DNA of 64,000 nt from Clostridium cylindrosporum DSM 605 (GTDB lineage Bacteria > Bacillota > Clostridia > Clostridiales > Caloramatoraceae): assembly GCF_001047375.1 (NCBI RefSeq), contig NZ_LFVU01000002.1, forward strand, positions 62,001 through 126,000. The letters are read 5' to 3'. Below the pieces are notes generated by a model. The model saw only the letters and a list, made by a program, of their open reading frames with translations, searched no databases and was not told where the DNA came from. Below, one piece after another: positions 1 through 9,592 of this stretch. The first letter of the stretch is position 1, and each line of letters starts with the position of its first letter. The translations under genes and the position numbers were made by a program.

Positions 1-23
1 TATAAGATATTTATAAGCATTAA

Positions 24-54
24 AAATGTACCTAAATAAAATCTAGGTACATTT
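24..54 (-). terminator. Rho-independent terminator after the VWA gene
   Basis: An 11-base perfect stem (24-34 with 44-54) around a 9-base loop. On the minus strand it is followed by TTTTTAATGC. It lies 10 bases beyond the stop of the VWA-domain gene and so closes the MoxR-VWA operon. Confidence 0.8.
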
Positions 55-64
55 AAAAAAGTAC

Positions 65-1546
65 TTATAATGTAAATAATGTTTCATTTGTAGCTTCTAC
101 AGCTTCATTAGTTAACTCTCTCAAAAGAATTTGGGTGTCATTTATTTTGTTTAGTCCCTCTTCAATATTATCTGCTACATTTACTGTAATCATTCTAAAC
201 TGCTTTTTCTCTTTGTTCAAAATAAATTCTTCTATAAAATCTTCATCTAGTGGTGCCTTACCATCTGTTATAAAGATAATATCAGCATATTTATATTTTG
301 CTGTATTTATTAGTTTCATAGCCTCTGTTAAAGGTTCAACAAAGTTTGTTCCACTTCCAATAAATCCCGTTGCTAAATCATACATCTTTCTAGGCTCTAT
401 TTTTCTTTTATTAAATTCTATAACTTGTCCTACTTTATAGGAAAAAAGTATACCAACAAAATCCCTTTTTTGTTTGAATGCTATATCAAGTAATGCAATA
501 GCAACAGATTTTGACCATACTTCAAGTTCTCCTTCCATTGAACTTGAGGTATCTATACAGCATATAATAGGACCCTTTGATTTTATTCTATTATTTTTGT
601 ATTTATATGACAAAAGTTCTTTTTGATGATATTTTTTATAAAAACTTTTTTTAGTTATTTCATTTGCTAAAAGAAGCTTTTCCGAAGGAAGAACCTTATG
701 AATTTCGTCACCTAGCTTTACACCACAAATTTCTTGCCCTTCTTCTCTGGTTCTTCTTTTTTGAAGTTGACTTGCAGAGGCTTTAAATCTTCCTGCCATT
801 TCAGATATTTGCTTAACTTTTTTTAGTCCCTTAAGTTTTATAGCAACTTCTACTTTTTCATCGTAGGATGTTGGAGTCATTTTTCCGTCATTAAGTCCCC
901 ATGATTTAATAGTAGAGTTTATACCAATAAACTCTTTATATGCTGCAGATACACTTTTATACAATATATTAGAAGACAAAATACTTTTTTCTAGATCATT
1001 AATACTATTCTCTATAGAGGTTTCAAAACTAGTAATTTTCTCCTTCATAAGCTTTGATTCCTGTAGTTTTAACTCATCTTTACTACTTCTATATTCTAAA
1101 CATAGCTTTTTATAATCACTTAAAGCCCTTTTATAAGAAAATAATGCTTTTTCATATGATGCAACTTGACTTTTAAAATCATTATTATTATTTATAAACT
1201 TTATATAGTTTTGTATAAAATATTTTCCTATAAGTTCAGATCCTAAAAGTGAATTAAAGTAATTAACATTGCAGCTTTTTCTATATGAATCAAATTCATC
1301 TGTTTCAAATAGTTTAGTTATTAATCTATTGTTAAATTTATACTCTACATTAATTTCCTTCGATGACTTTATTTTAGGCATAGCTTTGAAAAGAGCTAAA
1401 TATATATCTTCACTTAATCTTTCATATGTAGGAAATACCTTTATATATTCCTCGATGCTTTTCTTTAACCTTTTGGAACCTTCGTGTATCTCCATATATA
1501 TATCAAGATCTAATTCAAAATATTCAATGGTATTTTTACTCTCCAC
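65..1546 (-). CDS. VWA-domain protein (ViaA-like partner of a MoxR ATPase)
   Basis: A 493-residue protein with a mostly helical, coiled-coil-prone N-terminal half (about residues 100-200) and a C-terminal von Willebrand factor A domain. The VWA part begins with the metal-site motif DTSSS at residue 332 (DxSxS, MIDAS), followed further on by a GSGTN loop and ITDGKAP. Such proteins pair with MoxR/RavA AAA+ ATPases as chaperone-like machines, as in E. coli RavA-ViaA; the client is unknown. The ATPase gene lies directly upstream with a 19-base gap, so the two form an operon. The start is GTG at 1546, seven bases after AAGGAG. The family call is solid; the cellular role is inferred from the pair. 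Confidence 0.85.
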   Translation of the reverse strand: MESKNTIEYFELDLDIYMEIHEGSKRLKKSIEEYIKVFPTYERLSEDIYLALFKAMPKIKSSKEINVEYKFNNRLITKLFETDEFDSYRKSCNVNYFNSLLGSELIGKYFIQNYIKFINNNNDFKSQVASYEKALFSYKRALSDYKKLCLEYRSSKDELKLQESKLMKEKITSFETSIENSINDLEKSILSSNILYKSVSAAYKEFIGINSTIKSWGLNDGKMTPTSYDEKVEVAIKLKGLKKVKQISEMAGRFKASASQLQKRRTREEGQEICGVKLGDEIHKVLPSEKLLLANEITKKSFYKKYHQKELLSYKYKNNRIKSKGPIICCIDTSSSMEGELEVWSKSVAIALLDIAFKQKRDFVGILFSYKVGQVIEFNKRKIEPRKMYDLATGFIGSGTNFVEPLTEAMKLINTAKYKYADIIFITDGKAPLDEDFIEEFILNKEKKQFRMITVNVADNIEEGLNKINDTQILLRELTNEAVEATNETLFTL

Positions 1547-1565
1547 CTTTATTCTCCTTATATTC

Positions 1566-2747
1566 TTACATCATTAAGTCGTCTTCATCAACCTGTTTTG
1601 ATATATATTCCAAGTAATCCTCAACTTCCTTTTTTAAACTTTCGAACTTTTTCAGAACTCCATCTTCCATAAGTTCTTTTTCCTTCATAATCCTTTTAAG
1701 CTTTTCATATAAATATTCTACAGAACTTTTTATTTCAACTATCATTCTTACGTCAGTTATTGTCTCTGATGCATCTACTATTTCTACATATCTTTTCTTA
1801 ATAGTATTATATTCTTTTTCATATGCAGATACAGATGATTCTTTTAGAACCTCTTCTATTTTTTCAATTTCTGATGGTTCATTCCATAAAACATCACGTA
1901 AACACTTAAAATCACTTGAATTTACAGACTCTCTATTATCAAGAAGGGCACTAACTCTTAGTACCTTTAAGCATTCATTTTGTCTTCTATCAGAAACTAC
2001 TATACCTTCTCTAAGTAATGCATTCATTAGTGCTATATATTCCTTTAAAATAGAATCATCTATCTCAATATTGTCCATTGCTTCTCTTAAAACATTAATA
2101 TCGTCTATTGTTACTGTTGTAGGTGAATCATTTTTTGAACCTTTACTTAAAAAGTTTTTAAGCATTATCATTTTATTTTGTACATCTCCAACATAATCAA
2201 CATACATTCTAAATATCATTCTGTCATAAAGGGCAAGAAGTGAATCCTCCTCTGGAAACTCATTTGATGCCGCAAATAATGATATAAGTGGAACATCCAC
2301 CGGCTTTCCATCGTTATAAAATAACTTTTCGTTTATAAGTGGTAGAAGAATATTAAGTGTAGGTTCATTACACTTAAATATTTCATCTAAAAATACTATC
2401 TCCGCTTCTGGAAGTTTATTTTTTGTAACTCTCACAAATTTATCTTGTTCCATTTCTCTAATACTAAATGGTCCAAGGATTTCAGATGGATCAGAGGTTC
2501 TATTTAATAGCCATGAAAAATATCTTCCGTTTACTATTCTCTTACATAATTCATCTGTAAGAGCACTTTTTGCTGTCCCAGGTGGTCCTATCAATAACAC
2601 TGATTGTCCTGTAATTAACGCCTTTATACTATTATCTATTACTTCATCTCTTTCTACAAATATACTTTTTAGTTCAGATGAAATACTTTGAAACTTACTA
2701 ATTGCATTTTGAACTTTCTGAGTATAGCTAATATTATTTTCTTCCAT
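1566..2747 (-). CDS. MoxR/RavA-family AAA+ ATPase
   Basis: A 393-residue AAA+ ATPase. Walker A is GPPGTAKS at residues 54-61 and Walker B is IVFLDE at 117-122, with the sensor-1 region around LFAASNEFPEE, as in the MoxR class. The C-terminal 100 residues are charged and helical and probably contact the partner. MoxR proteins use ATP hydrolysis to remodel or insert cofactors into client proteins, commonly together with a VWA protein, and that protein is encoded just downstream. A GGAGG site sits upstream of the ATG. RavA-like is the closest named relative, but the clostridial client is not known. Confidence 0.88.
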   Translation of the reverse strand: MEENNISYTQKVQNAISKFQSISSELKSIFVERDEVIDNSIKALITGQSVLLIGPPGTAKSALTDELCKRIVNGRYFSWLLNRTSDPSEILGPFSIREMEQDKFVRVTKNKLPEAEIVFLDEIFKCNEPTLNILLPLINEKLFYNDGKPVDVPLISLFAASNEFPEEDSLLALYDRMIFRMYVDYVGDVQNKMIMLKNFLSKGSKNDSPTTVTIDDINVLREAMDNIEIDDSILKEYIALMNALLREGIVVSDRRQNECLKVLRVSALLDNRESVNSSDFKCLRDVLWNEPSEIEKIEEVLKESSVSAYEKEYNTIKKRYVEIVDASETITDVRMIVEIKSSVEYLYEKLKRIMKEKELMEDGVLKKFESLKKEVEDYLEYISKQVDEDDLMM

Positions 2748-2856
2748 TGTTACTACCTCCTAAACATACAAATATATTATACATTATTTTTTATATTTTA
2801 AAAATTTACTACACCATATATTATAATTCCCAATAAGTAGTATAGCATAAAAATAA

Positions 2857-2889
2857 GACTACCATAGATTTTTTCTATACTAGGTAGCC
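2857..2889 (-). terminator. Terminator after homocysteine methyltransferase/MTHFR
   Basis: Inverted repeat GGCTACC...GGTAGTC (one G:U pair) with an extended TATAG/CTATG stem, followed on the minus strand by TTATTTTTATG. It lies 13 bases past the stop of the 2902-4680 gene. Confidence 0.7.
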
Positions 2890-2901
2890 TAATTTTAATA
2901 A

Positions 2902-4680
2902 TTAATTTATTTTGTCTATAACTCTCTTGACAACCTCTACTCTATTGAATGGAGTTATAAAATAGAACCCATCTACATATGGCTTTAGCTTATTTGCTAT
3001 GCTTGCTGCTATTTCAACACCAACTTCATATCCTTCTTCCTTTGTCATATCCTTATTGAATTTATTGATACATTCTTCAGGAATAAGAATACCTGGAACT
3101 TCATTATGAAGAAACATAGCATTTCTATAACTAACAAGAGGCATTATACCAGCTAATATTTTAGCGTCTTTTCTATCTTTTTTAAGATTTATAAGATAAT
3201 CTATAACCTCTTGATCAAATATAGGTTGAGTTAAGAAAAAGCTTGCTCCCTTTTCTATTTTCTTATCCATTCTTTTTATTTCAGCTTCCTTATTAGTTAC
3301 ATTTAAGTTAAGTGCTCCTCCGATTGCTATCTTGTCCATCTGGAAAACATCTTTATTCATTTGCTCTATTAATTCAATTAACCTAAATGAATTCAGATTA
3401 AATACACTTTTTGTACTTACTCTATCTTCTTCTGATATAGGATCCCCTGTAACTGCAAGAATATTTCTAGTACCTTCAATGTGTGATGCAAGTAGTCCTG
3501 ACCTAATAGCATTAATATTTTTATCTCTGCAACAAATGTGTGGAAGTACATCTATACCCACTTCTCTTTTTATTTTTGTTGCTACCATTAGTGAATCTAC
3601 TCTTGCAAGTGCTCTTGGTGAATCAGCTACGGTTATTAAGTCCACTCCAATTTCTTTGCAAAGCTTAGCTCCATCTATAATCCCACTTATGTCAACTCCA
3701 AATGGAGGATCTAGCTCAACCGCAATAACAAAATTCCCATCAGAAACTTTCTTAGAAAAGGCGCTAGTCTTTTCTATATTTACTTTCTTTTCTGCTATTT
3801 TCACACTTTCAACAGCAAAGGAACTAGGTCCTTCAAATTCTAGCTTTTCTTTTATTTTTGATATATGTTTTGGGGTCGTACCACAGCAACCACCTATTAT
3901 CTTTACACCAAGTGATTCTATATCAACCATCATATCCGCAAAATAATCTGGATTATTAACATATACGCTTCTTTCATTTATAATGTCAGGATACCCAGCG
4001 TTAGGTAGTGCAGATACTATACTACTGCACATATTTATACCCTTTAGTATTTTATATAAGTGCATCGGACCAAGTCCACAGTTAAATCCATAGGCATCTA
4101 CATCTAGAAGCTTTACACCACTTAGAACTGACTCGAGACTAAGACCTCTTCTTGTAAATCCATCCATTGTAAATGAAAACTGAGTTAGTATAAATGCATT
4201 ACTATTTCTTTGTCTTATATATGAAATTACCTTTTTTAAATAATCAAGGCTACTAAAAGTCTCAAATACAAATATATCCGCACCAACTTCTAAAAATGAA
4301 TCAACTATATATATATATTCATCATATAAATCAAATTCCTCATCATCAAATCTTGGCTCTGGTATAGGACCAATACTTGCTCCTACAAATACATCTTTAT
4401 TTTCAGCTACTTTTCTTGCAATTTTATAACCTTCCTGAATTATTTTTTTAACTTCGTTTTTTGATACTCCAAGTGTAATTGAATTAGCAGCAAAGGTATT
4501 TGTTCTAATTAATTTAGCTCCAGCATCTATATATTCTTTGTGTATTCCTTCTATAACTTCAGGGTTTTTTAAATTTGCAAACTCACATTTTGATACATTA
4601 TCCCCTGTAATTTCTGAATAGTATGTACCCATAGCCCCATCAGTTAAAAGTACATTTTCTAATAAATATTCCCTTACCAA
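2902..4680 (-). CDS. Bifunctional homocysteine S-methyltransferase / 5,10-methylenetetrahydrofolate reductase
   Basis: A 592-residue, two-domain enzyme. Residues 1 to about 290 are a homocysteine S-methyltransferase barrel with the zinc-binding cysteines C201 (FNCGLGP) and C265-C266 (IIGGCCGTTP). About residues 310-592 are a methylenetetrahydrofolate reductase domain, with SAKVLAGI-like and TQPIFD segments typical of MetF. It would reduce methylene-THF to methyl-THF and transfer a methyl group to homocysteine, giving methionine; B. subtilis YitJ has the same layout. The start is TTG at 4680 after GGGGGA with a 7-base spacing; no better ATG exists upstream. The 79-base gap upstream is too short for a SAM riboswitch. 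The gene lies downstream of aroF and may be cotranscribed with it. Confidence 0.93.
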   Translation of the reverse strand: MVREYLLENVLLTDGAMGTYYSEITGDNVSKCEFANLKNPEVIEGIHKEYIDAGAKLIRTNTFAANSITLGVSKNEVKKIIQEGYKIARKVAENKDVFVGASIGPIPEPRFDDEEFDLYDEYIYIVDSFLEVGADIFVFETFSSLDYLKKVISYIRQRNSNAFILTQFSFTMDGFTRRGLSLESVLSGVKLLDVDAYGFNCGLGPMHLYKILKGINMCSSIVSALPNAGYPDIINERSVYVNNPDYFADMMVDIESLGVKIIGGCCGTTPKHISKIKEKLEFEGPSSFAVESVKIAEKKVNIEKTSAFSKKVSDGNFVIAVELDPPFGVDISGIIDGAKLCKEIGVDLITVADSPRALARVDSLMVATKIKREVGIDVLPHICCRDKNINAIRSGLLASHIEGTRNILAVTGDPISEEDRVSTKSVFNLNSFRLIELIEQMNKDVFQMDKIAIGGALNLNVTNKEAEIKRMDKKIEKGASFFLTQPIFDQEVIDYLINLKKDRKDAKILAGIMPLVSYRNAMFLHNEVPGILIPEECINKFNKDMTKEEGYEVGVEIAASIANKLKPYVDGFYFITPFNRVEVVKRVIDKIN

Positions 4681-4759
4681 CTTGTAATCCCCCTTACGTT
4701 ATACTCTATGAAGTGTAGCTGAGACTATAATATACCTACAATAAAGTCTTATTATTTAA

Positions 4760-5782
4760 TTATATACCTTCTATATCTCTACCTTCAACCTGCGCTAAAA
4801 CCTTTATCTTATCCATTATCTTACTAAATTCTTCAGGCTTTATAGACTGTGCACCATCACAAAGCGCCTTTGCTGGATTGTTATGAACTTCTATCATAAG
4901 TCCATCTGCCCCTGCAATTACCGCTGACTTAGCTAGTGGCTCAACAAGCCAATTTTTCCCTGTAGCATGTGATGGATCTACAATAACAGGAAGATGTGTT
5001 AACCTCTTAACTACTGGAATTGCACTTAAATCAAGGGTATTTCTTGTGTATGTTTCAAATGTACGTATTCCTCTTTCACAAAGAATTACATTTTCATTTC
5101 CACCTGCCATAATATACTCAGCAGACATTATCCACTCTTCAATCGTTGAAGATAAACCTCTTTTTAGAAGTATAGGTGTTTTTGTTTTTCCAAGCTCTTT
5201 TAGAAGATGAAAGTTTTGCATATTTCTCGCTCCAACTTGAATAACATCAACTCTATCTACAAAGTCATTTAAGTCTTCAGTTGCCATTATTTCTGTAACT
5301 ATTGGAAGTCCTGTTTCCTTTTTTGCCACTTCAAGAAGTCTAAGTCCTTCTTTTTCTAGGCCTTGAAAACTATAAGGTGAAGTTCTTGGCTTAAATGCCC
5401 CTCCCCTTAAAAAGTTTGCTCCACTCTCCTTAACCTTCTTTGCAATTTCTACAATTTGCTCTTCACTTTCTACAGAACAAGGTCCAGCCATTATAGCTAG
5501 ATTTTTACCACCTATTTTATTTCCTAAAACATCTATTATTGAGTTTTCTGGTTTAACTAGTCTATTTGCTTTTTTATATGGTTCGCCAACCTTAAGTACT
5601 TTGTCTACTTCACCAATAGCTATCATCTTATCTTCATCTATTTTTGATGTATCTCCAATAAGTCCAACTATGCAAAAAGTTTCTCCCTGTGACAAATGTG
5701 TTTTTAAACCTAAGGCTTCTACATAATCCTTAACCTCTTTTATTGACTCATCCTTACATTTAGGATTCATTATTACTATCAT
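4760..5782 (-). CDS. aroF: 3-deoxy-7-phosphoheptulonate (DAHP) synthase
   Basis: A 340-residue enzyme for the first step of the shikimate pathway, condensing phosphoenolpyruvate and erythrose 4-phosphate. The first 70 residues form a small ferredoxin-like regulatory domain. The class I AroF/KDSA-type barrel follows, with MAGPCSVES, the GARNMQNF and LLKRG segments, and the metal-site motif DPSHATG near residue 270. This is the Thermotoga/Bacillus-type architecture, unrelated in regulation to E. coli AroG. The ATG follows a GGGGGC/GAAGGG site. It stands apart from other aro genes here, and the MTHFR gene is the next gene downstream. Confidence 0.95.
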   Translation of the reverse strand: MIVIMNPKCKDESIKEVKDYVEALGLKTHLSQGETFCIVGLIGDTSKIDEDKMIAIGEVDKVLKVGEPYKKANRLVKPENSIIDVLGNKIGGKNLAIMAGPCSVESEEQIVEIAKKVKESGANFLRGGAFKPRTSPYSFQGLEKEGLRLLEVAKKETGLPIVTEIMATEDLNDFVDRVDVIQVGARNMQNFHLLKELGKTKTPILLKRGLSSTIEEWIMSAEYIMAGGNENVILCERGIRTFETYTRNTLDLSAIPVVKRLTHLPVIVDPSHATGKNWLVEPLAKSAVIAGADGLMIEVHNNPAKALCDGAQSIKPEEFSKIMDKIKVLAQVEGRDIEGI

Positions 5783-5931
5783 TGTTTTGCCCCCTTCTTA
5801 AGAAAAACTACCTTAATAACCCCATATGAATTTATTTCGTATATTATAACATACACTAATACTTATATATATATATTATCGAAAATTATTCTGCCATATA
5901 ATTACAATTTAATATTAATTTCCTCATTCAC

Positions 5932-6876
5932 CTAGTTAAACTTAAGTGTTTCTATTAATCTATCCTTGGCTAAGTAAGACTCATTAAATACTGCTTTTGC
6001 ATTATCTATGTAATCCTCTGGATTTTTCAAAGCTGGACTGAAATGAGTCAATATTAATTTTTTCACATTTGAATTTGCAGCTATAGAAGCAGCCTCTTTA
6101 AATGTCATATGTTTATTTCTTATCGCTTTATCAATATCCTCTTCTTTTCCATATGTACCTTCACATACAAACAAATCACTATTATAAACAAAATTATTAA
6201 TATCTAATATTGGTCTTGTATCTGTAATATAACTAATTTTCAAACCTTCCCTTTCTGTCCCAAGAACCATTTCCTTTGTATATAACTTATTATCTATGAT
6301 AATTTCTTCTCCAATTTGGAGTTTATTCCATATATTTTTAGGGACATTATTTTCAATTGCTTTTTCAATATTAAATTTGGGGTTTCTCTTTATATAAAAA
6401 CTATATCCAAAACAAGGACTAGAATGCTCAAGCTCTATTGAACTTATTTGAATATTCATTGGCTTAAACAAAACTCCTAATTCTTTTATAGAATATTTAT
6501 CACCAAAATCAATACTTCCACTATAGTTCTCAATAACTCTTAACTCATATGGAAGATAAGGAACTATATACATAAGACTTTTTACAGCCTCGGCTATTCC
6601 CTTTGGTCCGATTATTATTAAAGGATCTACCTTGCCACTATTACCAATAGTTGATAATAACCCTGGTAGACCTATTATATGGTCTCCATGAATATGGGTA
6701 ATACAAATAATATCTATTGTTTTAAATCCTCTTCCTACCATTTTCATTGATACCTGTGTACCTTCTCCACAATCAATTAAAATCTTTCTGCCTTCATAGT
6801 TTATCATCATTGATGCTAAGCTTCTTTCAGGAGTTGGCATTCCCCCTCCACAGCCTAGAAATATTATCTCCATCAT
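5932..6876 (-). CDS. rnz: Ribonuclease Z (tRNA 3' endonuclease)
   Basis: A 314-residue metallo-beta-lactamase-fold nuclease that cleaves the 3' trailer of tRNA precursors. The zinc motif is HIHGDH at residues 61-66, and other ligands are visible as HSSPCFGY, SYITDTRP and LTHFSPA. Length and the mid-protein insertion (about residues 150-210) match the short form with an exosite arm. Two tandem ATGs (6876 and 6873) both sit behind GAAGGTG. It is a single gene facing away from neighbours with no evident operon partner. Confidence 0.95.
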   Translation of the reverse strand: MMEIIFLGCGGGMPTPERSLASMMINYEGRKILIDCGEGTQVSMKMVGRGFKTIDIICITHIHGDHIIGLPGLLSTIGNSGKVDPLIIIGPKGIAEAVKSLMYIVPYLPYELRVIENYSGSIDFGDKYSIKELGVLFKPMNIQISSIELEHSSPCFGYSFYIKRNPKFNIEKAIENNVPKNIWNKLQIGEEIIIDNKLYTKEMVLGTEREGLKISYITDTRPILDINNFVYNSDLFVCEGTYGKEEDIDKAIRNKHMTFKEAASIAANSNVKKLILTHFSPALKNPEDYIDNAKAVFNESYLAKDRLIETLKFN

Positions 6877-6978
6877 AATTAAACACCTTCACTTTAAAAT
6901 ATCTAATTCCTTATAATATTTTAGTATTGGATACTCTACTAATATTATGCGTTTTATATACTAAATCTATATTAAAAA

Positions 6979-7013
6979 AGTGCAATATCCTCTTCTTTAA
7001 GAGCCATTGCACT
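6979..7013 (-). terminator. Terminator after cheV
   Basis: Stem AGTGCAAT/ATTGCACT (6979-6986 with 7006-7013) extended by a CTCTT/AAGAG inner stem. It is followed on the minus strand by TTTTTTAATA. It begins 8 bases after the cheV stop. Confidence 0.85.
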
Positions 7014-7020
7014 ATAATTT

Positions 7021-7920
7021 CTATCTACATTCTATTAAATCATCTATAACATTCACTAGTGTTGAAATATCAGGTTTACTTAACTGTGCATCTGCACCAA
7101 CAGCCTCCCCTTTATGCTTTAAATCCTGTGTTATTAGTGATGAGAATATAATAACAGGTAATTTTCTTAAAATATCGTGTTCCTTAACCTTTCTAGTTAA
7201 GGTATGACCATCAAGTTGAGGCATTTCTACATCTGTTATTAGGACTTGTACTTTTTCTTTGAAGTTTTCTCCATACTCATTTGCTAAGCTAATTAAGTAA
7301 TCAAGTGCTTGCTGTCCGTCATCAAACATTACTAGATTAGAGAATCCTGCTTTAGTTAATGTGTTTTTTAATAGTTTTCTTATTAAGGCTGAATCATCTG
7401 CTAGAACTATTCTATAATTACTTCTATCTTTATACTCAACGTTAACTATTCTATCTTCACTAATTCCTGTACTTGGATTAATATCTGTTACTATTTTTTC
7501 AAAATCTAAAAGCTGGATTACCTTTCTTTCTAACATTATGTTTCCTATTACCAAAGAGTTTGCGGATATATCATCAGGTCTAGTAATTTTACTCCAAGGT
7601 ATTCTATGAATAGCTATTACATCATCAACAATAAATGCTACTTTTACTCTATTAAATTCACATATTATAACCTTTGCCTGTGGTTTTTCATTATAGTGTC
7701 CGTTTACTACATAATTTAAGTCAATTAAACTTAAAACTTCATCTCTACAAATCATTAGTCCAGCTATTTCAGGACTTGAATCTGGTATACTAGTTATTTT
7801 ATCTAATAGAACAACTTCCTTTGTCTTTATAACATTTATAGCATAAAACTGATTATTTATCTTAAACTCTAGTATTTCTACCTCTCCAGTTCCTGATTCC
7901 AGTAATATTTTGCTTTGCAT
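7021..7920 (-). CDS. cheV: Chemotaxis adaptor protein CheV
   Basis: A 299-residue protein with an N-terminal CheW-like coupling domain (about residues 10-150) and a C-terminal response-regulator receiver domain (about 168-299). The phosphoacceptor is D230 in LITDVEMPQLDG, and the acidic pair is ADD at 184-186. CheV links chemoreceptors to the CheA kinase and aids adaptation when phosphorylated. The gene is monocistronic, with a terminator downstream and GAGGTG before the ATG. Two chemoreceptor genes occur near the other end of the window, consistent with a motile organism. Confidence 0.95.
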   Translation of the reverse strand: MQSKILLESGTGEVEILEFKINNQFYAINVIKTKEVVLLDKITSIPDSSPEIAGLMICRDEVLSLIDLNYVVNGHYNEKPQAKVIICEFNRVKVAFIVDDVIAIHRIPWSKITRPDDISANSLVIGNIMLERKVIQLLDFEKIVTDINPSTGISEDRIVNVEYKDRSNYRIVLADDSALIRKLLKNTLTKAGFSNLVMFDDGQQALDYLISLANEYGENFKEKVQVLITDVEMPQLDGHTLTRKVKEHDILRKLPVIIFSSLITQDLKHKGEAVGADAQLSKPDISTLVNVIDDLIECR

Positions 7921-8079
7921 AGTCGCACCTCACTAACTAAATACTTTAATTATTTATCGTCCTGTTAGGGTAATATAAAAAGGGTGTTAAGTAAATTTTA
8001 AGTTAAAATAATCCTAAGTTACCTTATAGTATAAGTCTTTAAAATATATATATGAGAAATTTTCAATAGAAATTATAAA

Positions 8080-8120
8080 AAAGGATTATAGGTCTTAAAT
8101 TTCAATCCCTATAATCCTTT
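8080..8120 (-). terminator. Terminator after the DEAD-box helicase gene
   Basis: A 13-base perfect stem (8080-8092 with 8108-8120) with TTTTTTATAA following on the minus strand, 13 bases beyond the helicase stop. Confidence 0.88.
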
Positions 8121-8132
8121 TAAAGCTATATT

Positions 8133-9575
8133 CTATTTCTTTGCAGCTTGTATTGCAACTTTTTTACCTTTAATAGATACCTCTTTATACTTTTTAAGAA
8201 TTTTAATTCCTTTTCCATTTAAAATATCTACATATGAGAATCCATCTTGAATATCAATTATACCTATATCATCACCAGTTAAATCATCTAAGTTACTAAA
8301 ACAACCTAGTATATCTAGCGCTCTTATCTTCTTTTTCTTACCACCATTTATGTGTATTTTAACAACATCACTATGGACTTTTTTCTTTTCTACACCTGTT
8401 TTATTTGCAAACTTTTTTTGACTTTCTTCAAATATCTGTTTGCCTTTCATTACATCTTCATTAGATGGGCTTTCTATACATTCTATTGTGTGACCTACAT
8501 AGTCTTCAATTTGTTCTAAGAACTTTTTATCTCTTTTTGATACCAAGGATATTGCGTCACCCTTTTGACCCTTTCTCCCTGTTCTTCCGATTCTATGTAC
8601 ATAGCTTTCTCTTTCCTGTGGAACTTCATAGTTAAATACATGAGTTATATGATCTATGTGTATTCCCCTTGCTGCAACATCTGTTGCAACTAAAACTTTA
8701 AACTCCTTATTCTTAAATCTCTCCATCGTCTTTATTCTATCTTCTTGATCCATATCTCCATGTATCTGAGCTGTTAAAATATGCTTTCTTTTTAAAGATT
8801 CAAACACTTTTTTAACCATTTCTTTAGTATTACAAAATACAATTGCTGCTTCAGGAGATTGTGAATATAGAAGATCGACTAATATTAAATTTTTTTCTTC
8901 ATTTTCAACATTTATGAATTTCTCACTTATATTACCCTCTGATAAAATGTTTGAATCAATTTTCAAGATTTCAGCATTTTTCATATAATCTTTACATAAA
9001 TCATTTATTTCTTCAGGAATCGTTGCAGAGAAAAGTGCTGTAGTCTTATCATTCTTTATACAATTAAGAATTTCCTTTACTTGATCTATAAATCCCATAT
9101 TTAACATTTTATCCGCTTCATCTATTACAAGAAATCTAACATTATCTAAAATTAAATTCCCTCTATTAATATGATCTTGTAATCGCCCTGGAGTTCCAAC
9201 TACAACATGAACTCTTTGTTTTAATTCTCTTACTTGATCATTAAATGGTTGTTTACCAAAAACTGCTGCACATCTTACCTTTTTAAGTCTTCCTATATTT
9301 CCTATTTCTTCTTTAACTTGAAGAGCTAATTCCCTAGTCGGAACTAAAATAATAGCCTGTACTGCTGAGTTTTCAATATTAATATGTTCACAAATTGGTA
9401 TTCCAAAACTTGCAGTTTTTCCACTTCCTGTTTGTGATTTCACGATTATATCTTGTTTCTTCAAAAGAAATGGTATTGCTTCAATCTGTACCTTAGAAGG
9501 CACTTTGAAACCTAAGTTATTAATTGCTTTTAAAAGGTTTTCATCTAAATTAAATTGATTAAATTTTTCTATCAT
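8133..9575 (-). CDS. dbpA: DEAD-box RNA helicase with DbpA-type RNA-binding domain
   Basis: A 480-residue ATP-dependent RNA helicase. Motif I is SQTGSGKT (47-54), motif Ia PTRELA, motif II DEAD (152-155), motif III SAT (183-185) and motif VI HRIGRTGRKG. The last 75 residues (about 405-480) are a small DbpA/RRM-like domain that in B. subtilis YxiN and E. coli DbpA binds helix 92 of 23S rRNA, so a role in large-subunit assembly is likely. It starts 17 bases after the stop of an upstream 205-residue gene, so the two are cotranscribed. CshA/CshB-type helicases lack this C-terminal domain. Confidence 0.92.
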   Translation of the reverse strand: MIEKFNQFNLDENLLKAINNLGFKVPSKVQIEAIPFLLKKQDIIVKSQTGSGKTASFGIPICEHINIENSAVQAIILVPTRELALQVKEEIGNIGRLKKVRCAAVFGKQPFNDQVRELKQRVHVVVGTPGRLQDHINRGNLILDNVRFLVIDEADKMLNMGFIDQVKEILNCIKNDKTTALFSATIPEEINDLCKDYMKNAEILKIDSNILSEGNISEKFINVENEEKNLILVDLLYSQSPEAAIVFCNTKEMVKKVFESLKRKHILTAQIHGDMDQEDRIKTMERFKNKEFKVLVATDVAARGIHIDHITHVFNYEVPQERESYVHRIGRTGRKGQKGDAISLVSKRDKKFLEQIEDYVGHTIECIESPSNEDVMKGKQIFEESQKKFANKTGVEKKKVHSDVVKIHINGGKKKKIRALDILGCFSNLDDLTGDDIGIIDIQDGFSYVDILNGKGIKILKKYKEVSIKGKKVAIQAAKK

Positions 9576-9592
9576 AAATTCTCCTTAAACTA

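Noticed and set aside
3332-3946. Long open frame on the plus strand, antisense to the homocysteine methyltransferase/MTHFR gene
   Set aside because: It lies wholly inside a well-supported gene, has a low-complexity serine/leucine-rich translation and no domain; a shadow of the coding strand.
4681-4759. SAM riboswitch ahead of the methionine-forming gene
   Set aside because: I looked for an S-box because of the enzyme, but the gap is only 79 bases and no S-box blocks are present.
8000-8080. Flagellar sigma-D promoter for cheV
   Set aside because: A GACGATAA-like -10 is present near 7960, but no matching TAAA element lies at the right distance.
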